Below, piece by piece: positions 58,685 to 64,000 of a stretch of DNA of 64,000 nucleotides (position 1 is the first letter of the stretch; each line of letters starts with the position of its first letter). The stretch lies in NCBI RefSeq assembly GCF_035194505.1, contig NZ_CP136573.1, forward strand, positions 1,847,001 to 1,911,000, in the 5' to 3' direction. This DNA comes from Erythrobacter sp. GTDB lineage: Bacteria > Pseudomonadota > Alphaproteobacteria > Sphingomonadales > Sphingomonadaceae. The position numbers and the translations under genes are program-made. The notes under the pieces were generated by a model. The model was not told the DNA's origin, did no database searches, and saw only the letters and a list, made by a program, of their open reading frames with translations.

Positions 58685-59149
58685 TTTTTGCTTTCCCCTG
58701 ATGGACTCAACGATGCCCGCGCCCTGCAACCCCGCCGAGTGTGGCGAGACGCACTGGGCGCAGGATTTGCAAGTGCCCGCCGCCGCCTCTGCGGCAATGG
58801 ACACTGCGATTCCCCCTCCTGGAATGGTGTCTCGATGTTGTCGGGGGCAAAATCCCGCCCGCACATCGCGCTTATTTGCGGCATGGCGCGATCCCGGTGC
58901 GCCTTGCGTGCTGGTAACAAAGTTACCCGAGAACGCCCCCCGGTCAACGCCGAAACGCTTGCTACCCCGCAATTCGGGCAACAATTCGCGAGGCTGTCGT
59001 CAATCTGCCACAGTGCTGCAGGGACAGGGTCTGCCAATGCATGGCTGGGCAAGCCACGATCGGACGGGCGCGGGCGGGCTGAATGGAGAATGGTGTTCCG
59101 GCGGTGCGATGGACGCGCTGCGGCGCGATCTTTGGCCCTCTATGGGCTC
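58685..59149. other. 465-bp intergenic region without a gene
   Basis: No believable gene on either strand between the TonB receptor (2) start and the tRNA. The open frames here lack the GC3 pattern of real genes. It holds the promoter of the minus-strand TonB gene and the GGTAAC-AAA-GTTACC palindrome. Confidence 0.75.
58913..58927. promoter_or_regulatory. Palindrome GGTAAC-AAA-GTTACC upstream of TonB receptor (2)
   Basis: Six-base arms separated by AAA are exact complements. It is a likely operator or structural element for the minus-strand receptor gene. Only symmetry is seen. Confidence 0.45.
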
Positions 59150-59224
59150 TGGTGCTGCTGGGGAGGATTGAACTCCCGACCTCACCCTTACCAAGGGTGC
59201 GCTCTACCACTGAGCTACAGCAGC
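59150..59224 (-). tRNA. tRNA-Thr (anticodon GGT)
   Basis: On the minus strand the 5' arm GCTGCTG (59224-59218) pairs with CAGCAGC, followed by ACCA encoded at 59153-59150. The D arm, the anticodon arm CACCC-TTGGTAA-GGGTG with anticodon GGT (reads ACC, threonine), and the T arm GGGAG-TTCAATC-CTCCC are all present. Confidence 0.96.
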
Positions 59225-59347
59225 GCCGGAAACAGGCGCGCCCTATTGTCGCGCCTTGGGGCAATGTCAACGCTCTTGTTGCGCTATCGCTTCGCTACAT
59301 GAGCGCAAGGCTTGATGAGGGGGCGCTATATCTGCAAGGCGTTTCGC

Positions 59348-59497
59348 ATGCGTGAAGACCTTCGCAAGAATATGTCACGAGAAGAGCGGCTCGCGGCAAA
59401 GCTGCGCGAGAACCTGCGTCGGCGGAAGGCGCAGGCACGGGCGCTCGGTGATTCGGAGGCGACGGAATCGCTTCCCAATCGCGCTGACGATAGCTAA
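59348..59497 (+). CDS. Small basic helical protein of unknown function
   Basis: The 49-residue protein (REDLRKNMSREERLAAKLRE and NLRRRKAQARALGDSEATES) is strongly charged, Arg-rich and likely one long helix. Its high GC3 pattern and position 32 bp before gpmA suggest a real gene. Function unknown; an RNA- or ribosome-related role is speculative. A longer start at 59312 is possible. Confidence 0.65.
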   Translation: MREDLRKNMSREERLAAKLRENLRRRKAQARALGDSEATESLPNRADDS

Positions 59498-59529
59498 CGA
59501 ACGCCGCTCCCGACAGTGACGGAGCCACA

Positions 59530-60216
59530 ATGCCCAAGCTCATCCTCGTCCGCCACGGCCAGAGCCAGTGGAATCTCGAAAACCGCTTCACCGGCTGGTG
59601 GGATGTCGACCTGACCGCGCAAGGCGTGGCCGAGGCCACCGCTGCGGGCGAGTTGCTCAAGGCCAAGGGCGTGCTGCCGACCTATGCCTTCACTTCGCTC
59701 CAGACCCGCGCGATCAAGACGCTGCATCTGGCGCTGGAGGCTGCGGGCCGCCTTTGGATCCCGGAAACCAAGGACTGGCGTCTCAACGAGCGGCACTATG
59801 GCGGGCTCACCGGGCTCGACAAGGCCGAGACCGCGGCCCGGCACGGCGACGACCAGGTCAAGATCTGGCGCCGCAGCTTCGACATTCCGCCCCCGGTGCT
59901 TGAGGCCGGGAGCGAGTTCGATCTTGCTTCGGACCCGCGCTACGCCGGGATCGCGATCCCCAACACCGAGAGCCTCAAGCTCACCATTGAGCGCGTGCTG
60001 CCCTATTGGGAAAGCACCATCCTTCCCGTGCTGGCCAGCGGCGAGACCGTGATCATCGCCGCTCACGGCAATTCCCTGCGCGCGCTGGTGAAGCACCTCT
60101 CGGGCATTTCCGACGCGGACATCACCGACCTCGAGATTCCCACCGGCCAGCCGATCATCTATGACTTTGACGGCAGCGCGGTGACAGGGGCCCGCTATTA
60201 CCTGAAGGACGCATGA
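59530..60216 (+). CDS. gpmA: 2,3-bisphosphoglycerate-dependent phosphoglycerate mutase
   Basis: The enzyme interconverts 3- and 2-phosphoglycerate in glycolysis. The 228-residue protein has LILVRHGQSQWNLENRFTGW with phosphohistidine His9, SLQTRAIKTLHLAL, NERHYGGLTGLDKAE and IIAAHGNSLRALVKHL with the second catalytic His. The length fits the short GpmA type. Its TGA overlaps the ATG of purE by 4 nt. Confidence 0.96.
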   Translation: MPKLILVRHGQSQWNLENRFTGWWDVDLTAQGVAEATAAGELLKAKGVLPTYAFTSLQTRAIKTLHLALEAAGRLWIPETKDWRLNERHYGGLTGLDKAETAARHGDDQVKIWRRSFDIPPPVLEAGSEFDLASDPRYAGIAIPNTESLKLTIERVLPYWESTILPVLASGETVIIAAHGNSLRALVKHLSGISDADITDLEIPTGQPIIYDFDGSAVTGARYYLKDA

Positions 60217-60707
60217 TGGAAGTGACCGGGGGACGCGTCGCGATCGTGATGGGCAGCCAGTCCGACTGGCCGACCATGAAGGCCGCCGCCGAGGTGCTCG
60301 ACGAGCTGGAAGTGCCCTATGAGGCGCGGATCGTCTCGGCCCATCGCACGCCCGACCGGATGGTCGCTTTCGCCAAGGGCGCGGAAGGCGAAGGCTTCGA
60401 TGTCATCATTGCGGGCGCTGGCGGCGCAGCGCATCTGCCCGGCATGATTGCCAGCATGACCCACCTGCCGGTGCTCGGCGTGCCGGTGCAGTCCAAGGCG
60501 CTGTCGGGCATGGATAGCCTGCTCTCGATCGTGCAGATGCCCGGCGGCATTCCCGTCGGCACACTGGCGATCGGCGAGGCGGGGGCGAAGAATGCCGGCT
60601 TGCTCGCCGCGTCGATCCTCGCCCTCGGCGACAAGGACCTGTCCGAACGCCTGCAGGACTGGCGCGCCGCCAAGAGCGCGGCCGTAACCGAAACGCCGCA
60701 AGACTGA
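60213..60707 (+). CDS. purE: N5-carboxyaminoimidazole ribonucleotide mutase
   Basis: PurE converts N5-CAIR to CAIR in purine synthesis. The 164-residue protein has VAIVMGSQSDWPTMKAA (nucleotide-binding SxSD-like loop), VSAHRTPDRM and IIAGAGGAAHLPGMIAS, with GVPVQSKALSGMDSLLSIVQMP. It is coupled to purK: the ATG at 60707 shares one base with the TGA of purE. Confidence 0.97.
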   Translation: MMEVTGGRVAIVMGSQSDWPTMKAAAEVLDELEVPYEARIVSAHRTPDRMVAFAKGAEGEGFDVIIAGAGGAAHLPGMIASMTHLPVLGVPVQSKALSGMDSLLSIVQMPGGIPVGTLAIGEAGAKNAGLLAASILALGDKDLSERLQDWRAAKSAAVTETPQD

Positions 60708-61774
60708 TGCTCGCGCCCGGCTCCACCATCGGCATTCTGGGCGGCGGCCAGCTGGGCCGGATGATGGCCATGGCCGCCATGCAGCTCGGCTATCGCTGCA
60801 TCGCCTATGCCCCGCCGGGCGACAATGTCGCCGCCGATGCCTGCGCCGATTTCTTCGAGAACGGCTGGGGTGATCGCGCTGCGCTGACCGCCTTTGCCAC
60901 CAAGTGCGATGTGGTCACCTGGGAATTCGAGAACGTGCCGCTGAGCACGGTCGCCGCGATCCCGCAGACACTGCTCGCCTGCCCTGCCCGCGCGCTCGAA
61001 GTGGCGCAGGACCGGCTGGGCGAAAAGCGCTTCATCGCTGAACTTGGCGGCACATCGGCCCCGTTTGCGCGGGTCGAGAGCGAGGACGATTTCGCCCGCG
61101 CCTTCGATGCGGTCGGCACGCCGGGCATCCTCAAGACCGCGCGCGACGGCTATGACGGCAAGGGCCAGTGGCGCATCCCCTCGGCCCACGAAGCCCACGG
61201 CCTGCGCTTTCCGGGGCGCACCTGCATCTATGAGGGCCTCGTCGAATTCGAGACCGAGTTCTCGGTGATCCTCGTGCGCTCGGCGAGCGGCGAGGTGCGG
61301 TTCTGGGATTCGACTGCCAACCACCACGAAGGCGGAATGCTCGCCCAATCGGTGCTGCCCGCCGGTGCGCTGATCGAAGAGCAGGTGCCCGCCGCGCGCG
61401 AGCTTGCCGCGAAGACCGCTGCTGCGCTCGGCTATGTCGGGGTGCTGACGCTCGAATTCTTCGCGACCAAGGACGGGCCAGTGTTCAACGAAATGGCGCC
61501 GCGCGTCCACAATTCGGGCCACTGGACCATCGAGGGCGCGGCCACCAGCCAGTTCGAAAACCACATCCGCGCCATCACCGGCCTGCCGCTCGGCGCCACG
61601 GCGACGCGCTTTGCCAGCATCGACATGCGCAACATCGTCGGCGCGGATGCGCTGACCGCGCACACGATCCTCGCCGAACCGGGCGAGCCGCACCTGCACC
61701 TCTACGGCAAGCGCGAGGCGCGTGAAGGGCGCAAGATGGGCCACGTGACCCGCGTCGGCCCCGCGCTGAAGTGA
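60707..61774 (+). CDS. purK: N5-carboxyaminoimidazole ribonucleotide synthase
   Basis: PurK makes N5-CAIR from AIR, ATP and bicarbonate. The 355-residue ATP-grasp protein has GSTIGILGGGQLGRMMAMAA, TWEFENVP, PGILKTARDGYDGKGQ, FNEMAPRVHNSGHWTIEG and HLYGKREAREGRKMGHVTRV. The TGA overlaps the GTG of folA by 4 nt (GTGA). Confidence 0.97.
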   Translation: MLAPGSTIGILGGGQLGRMMAMAAMQLGYRCIAYAPPGDNVAADACADFFENGWGDRAALTAFATKCDVVTWEFENVPLSTVAAIPQTLLACPARALEVAQDRLGEKRFIAELGGTSAPFARVESEDDFARAFDAVGTPGILKTARDGYDGKGQWRIPSAHEAHGLRFPGRTCIYEGLVEFETEFSVILVRSASGEVRFWDSTANHHEGGMLAQSVLPAGALIEEQVPAARELAAKTAAALGYVGVLTLEFFATKDGPVFNEMAPRVHNSGHWTIEGAATSQFENHIRAITGLPLGATATRFASIDMRNIVGADALTAHTILAEPGEPHLHLYGKREAREGRKMGHVTRVGPALK

Positions 61775-62280
61775 GCGCCGAAATGACGCCGGAAATCGTC
61801 CTGATCTATGCCCGTGCCGCCAATGGTGCGATCGGGCGCGAGGGCGATCTGCCATGGCGGCTGCCCGCCGATCTCCGGCACTTCAAGGCTCTGACGCTTG
61901 GCAAGCCGATGATCATGGGCCGCAAGACCTTCGACAGCCTGCCGGGCCTCTTGCCGGGCCGTCGCCATATCGTGCTGACGCGGGGCGAGGGACTGGGCGA
62001 AGGGGCCGAGCCTGCCGGATCCATCGCGGAAGCGCTGGCGCTGGCGAGCGCGGCGAACGACAGCGGCGAAATCGCGGTGATCGGCGGGGCGGCGATCTAC
62101 GGCCTGTTCTGGCCGCTCGCCCACCGCATCGAGCTGACCCAGATCCACGCGGATTACGAAGGCGACACCTTCATGCCCGCACCGGACGAAGGCTGGGCCG
62201 AAACGGCGCGGGAAGATCACGCGGCGACTGGCGACACGCCCGCCTTCTCCTTCATCACTTACCGCAAGGCCGCCGCCTGA
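61771..62280 (+). CDS. folA: Dihydrofolate reductase
   Basis: The 169-residue enzyme reduces dihydrofolate with NADPH. Motifs are IYARAANGAIGREGDLPWRLPADLRHFK (substrate Asp region and W), PMIMGRKTFDSLPG and IGGAAIYGLFWPLAHRIELTQI. The start is GTG at 61771 overlapping purK, or ATG at 61783 four codons on. The TGA shares one base with the ribF ATG. Confidence 0.95.
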   Translation: MSAEMTPEIVLIYARAANGAIGREGDLPWRLPADLRHFKALTLGKPMIMGRKTFDSLPGLLPGRRHIVLTRGEGLGEGAEPAGSIAEALALASAANDSGEIAVIGGAAIYGLFWPLAHRIELTQIHADYEGDTFMPAPDEGWAETAREDHAATGDTPAFSFITYRKAAA

Positions 62281-63221
62281 TGCGCTGGCTCGATCACCGC
62301 CGTCCGATCCCCGAAGCGCTGCGCGGCGCGGTGATCGCGCTCGGCAATTTCGACGGGTTCCATCGCGGGCATCAGGCCGTTGCGGGCGAGGCAATCGCCT
62401 GGGCCAAGGCAGAAGGCCGCCCTTCGATCATCGCCACATTCGATCCGCATCCGGTGCGCTTCTTCAAGCCCGATGTGCCGCCCTTCCGGCTGACGACGCT
62501 CGAACAGCGGCAGGAGCTCTATCTGGCGGCTGGCGCGACCGCGATGCTGGTGTTCCACTTCGACGCCGAGCTGGCCGGAACCAGCGCCGAGGACTTCATC
62601 CAATCCATCCTGATCGACCGCTTCGGCGCGCATGGCGTGGTGACCGGCGGCGATTTCACCTTCGGCAAGGGCGCGCGAGGAAATGTCGATCTGCTGCGCA
62701 CCTTCGGCGGCGAGCGGGGCCTGCAATCGCGCGTGGTCGAGGCGGTGACGGCGGGCGAGGAGGTCGTCTCCTCCAGCCGCATCCGGCAGGCGCTGCGCGA
62801 CGGCGATCCGCAGCTGGCCGCGCGCCTGCTCACCCGGCCCTTCGCGATTCGCGGCATCGTCGAACATGGCGACAAGCGCGGGCGCACCATCGGCTATCCC
62901 ACCGCCAACGTCACGATCGACAACTACCTGCGCCCCAAATACGGCATCTACGCCGTCACCGGCCGCTTGCTCGCGACCGGACAGGTGCTCCACGGCGCGG
63001 CCAATATCGGCATCCGCCCGCAGTTCGAACCGCCCAAGGAGCTGCTCGAGCCCTACTTCTTCGACTTCTCCGGCGATCTCTACGGGCAGGAAATCGAAGT
63101 CGCCTTCCACCACTTCCTGCGCGGCGAGGCGAAGTTCGATTCGCTCGAGGCGCTGATCGAACAGATGGACAAGGATTGCGCCGAGGCGCGGCGCCTTCTA
63201 AGCGCCTCCTCCGATGACTGA
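62280..63221 (+). CDS. ribF: Bifunctional riboflavin kinase / FAD synthetase
   Basis: RibF makes FMN and FAD from riboflavin. The 313-residue protein has IALGNFDGFHRGHQAVAG (nucleotidylyl-transferase HxGH site), FDPHPVRFF, the synthetase loop SSSRIRQALRDGDPQLAARLLTRPF and the kinase motif GRTIGYPTANVTIDNYLRPKYGIYAV, ending with FLRGEAKFDSLEAL. It overlaps folA by one base and ileS by 8 bases (ATG at 63214). Confidence 0.97.
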   Translation: MRWLDHRRPIPEALRGAVIALGNFDGFHRGHQAVAGEAIAWAKAEGRPSIIATFDPHPVRFFKPDVPPFRLTTLEQRQELYLAAGATAMLVFHFDAELAGTSAEDFIQSILIDRFGAHGVVTGGDFTFGKGARGNVDLLRTFGGERGLQSRVVEAVTAGEEVVSSSRIRQALRDGDPQLAARLLTRPFAIRGIVEHGDKRGRTIGYPTANVTIDNYLRPKYGIYAVTGRLLATGQVLHGAANIGIRPQFEPPKELLEPYFFDFSGDLYGQEIEVAFHHFLRGEAKFDSLEALIEQMDKDCAEARRLLSASSDD

Positions 63222-64000
63222 AGAGACGACACAGCGCGATTACAGGGACACCGTCTTCCTGCCGAAGACCGATTTCCCCATGAAGGCCGGCCTTCCGCAG
63301 AAGGAGCCGGGTATTGCCGCGCGCTGGGAAGCGATCGGCCTCTACGATGCCCTGCGCAAGGCACGCCGGGGGCGCGAGAAGTTCATCCTCCACGATGGCC
63401 CGCCCTACGCCAATGGCGACATGCATATCGGCCATGCGTTGAACCACATCCTCAAGGACATGGTCTGCCGCACCCAGAACCTCCTGGGCCGCGATGCGCC
63501 TTACGTTCCCGGCTGGGACTGCCACGGCCTCCCCATCGAATGGAAGGTCGAAGAGCAGTATCGCAAGGACAAGAAGGCCAAGCCCGTCCTCACCGGCGCG
63601 GGGCGTGACGAGGCGGCGGTCAAGGCCTTCCGCGACGAGTGCCGCACCTATGCCCAGAAGTGGGTCGATGCGCAGCGCGGGCAGCTGAAGCGCCTCGGCA
63701 TCATGGGCGATTGGGACCACCCCTACCTCACCATGCAGAAGGAGAGCGAGGCGGTGATCGTCGCCGAGCTTTTGAAGCTGGCCGAGGCGGGGAACCTCTA
63801 TCGCGGCTCGAAGCCGGTGATGTGGTCCCCGGTCGAACAGACCGCGCTGGCCGAGGCGGAGGTCGAATACGAGGACATCACCTCGACCCAGATCGACGTG
63901 GCGTTCCAAATCGATGAGAGTCCTGTTGAGGCACTGGTCGGTGCCTTTGCCGTTATCTGGACAACGACACCGTGGACAATTCCGGTCAATCAGGCGATCG
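63214..64000 (+). CDS. ileS: Isoleucyl-tRNA synthetase, N-terminal part (cut by window edge)
   Basis: This class I synthetase charges tRNA-Ile. The visible 262 codons have TVFLPKTDFPMKAGLPQKEP and the HIGH motif HIGHALNHILKDM inside PYANGDMHIGHALNHI. WDCHGLPIEW, the typical WxCHGLPIE of IleS, follows. The C-terminal end with the KMSKS and zinc motifs lies outside the window. From about 63907 the third codon positions become much less GC-rich. The start overlaps ribF by 8 bp. Confidence 0.95.
   Translation, partial: MTEETTQRDYRDTVFLPKTDFPMKAGLPQKEPGIAARWEAIGLYDALRKARRGREKFILHDGPPYANGDMHIGHALNHILKDMVCRTQNLLGRDAPYVPGWDCHGLPIEWKVEEQYRKDKKAKPVLTGAGRDEAAVKAFRDECRTYAQKWVDAQRGQLKRLGIMGDWDHPYLTMQKESEAVIVAELLKLAEAGNLYRGSKPVMWSPVEQTALAEAEVEYEDITSTQIDVAFQIDESPVEALVGAFAVIWTTTPWTIPVNQAI

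Noticed and set aside
58540..59052. 170-codon minus-strand frame upstream of TonB (2)
   Set aside because: No motif, wrong codon pattern, and it covers the signal-peptide region of the real gene in another frame.
55820..59302. 1160-codon open frame antisense to TonB receptor (2)
   Set aside because: It lies opposite a gene with clear TonB-receptor features and reads as Arg/Glu/Asp-rich filler.
59083..59355. Short frame overlapping tRNA-Thr
   Set aside because: Typical spurious translation of a tRNA gene (LLGRIELPTSPLP).
1..64000. CRISPR array, prophage, insertion sequence or integron
   Set aside because: No regularly spaced direct repeats, transposase, integrase or phage structural gene was seen.

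Overview
This is a GC-rich, densely packed stretch of alphaproteobacterial chromosome. An order Sphingomonadales origin, perhaps family Erythrobacteraceae, is suggested by three things: the number of Rieske, P450, SDR, SnoaL-like and TonB-receptor genes, the intergenic palindromic repeats built on a GTTCG-TCGAGCGAAGTCGA core, and very high GC at third codon positions. This is inference from gene content, because no 16S rRNA gene is present. No transposase, integrase, phage gene or CRISPR array was seen.

Layout. (1) 1-11260, housekeeping: the cytochrome bc1 genes (c1 cut by the window edge, b, Rieske), a PgeF/YfiH-type protein, aminopeptidase N, a YeeZ-like SDR, an EamA transporter, threonine aldolase, a small acetyltransferase and a pair of PH-domain membrane proteins. 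(2) 11394-55730, a catabolic island of about 44 kb: three Rieske oxygenase alpha subunits, three cytochromes P450, seven SDRs plus an NmrA-like protein, three zinc-free MDR reductases, seven SnoaL/NTF2-fold proteins (one epoxide-hydrolase-like), two ABM monooxygenase-like proteins, three carboxymuconolactone-decarboxylase-family proteins, an acyl-CoA ligase, two acyl-CoA dehydrogenases, a DUF35 plus thiolase-fold pair, a 2,4-dienoyl-CoA-reductase-like SDR, a hotdog thioesterase, a KstD-like flavoprotein, a molybdopterin oxidoreductase with a nearby mobA, two ThuA-domain proteins, a 2-oxoacid-dehydrogenase-like E1 alpha/beta pair with a free-standing lipoyl protein, an MFS transporter and a TonB receptor. 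(3) 55916-58684, a second TonB receptor. (4) 59150-64000, housekeeping: tRNA-Thr(GGT), a small conserved-looking basic protein, and a tight run gpmA-purE-purK-folA-ribF-ileS (ileS cut by the window edge).

How the island may work: the gene set could take up a bulky hydrophobic substrate (TonB receptor, MFS), hydroxylate it (Rieske, P450), oxidise and reduce rings and alcohols (SDR, MDR, KstD-like), activate and beta-oxidise side chains (ligase, dehydrogenases, dienoyl-CoA reductase) and cleave C-C bonds by a thiolase-fold/DUF35 aldolase. A polycyclic isoprenoid or steroid-like substrate fits the families, but nothing in the DNA names it. The island has no recognisable transcription regulator and no ferredoxin or ferredoxin reductase gene.

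The two most notable non-coding signals are a perfect 16-bp chromosomal parS site (36090-36105) between two convergent island genes, and a recurring GCCAAAAGTG-like element about 40-75 bp upstream of at least seven island transcription units, which could mark one regulon. Six long imperfect palindromes lie in intergenic gaps.
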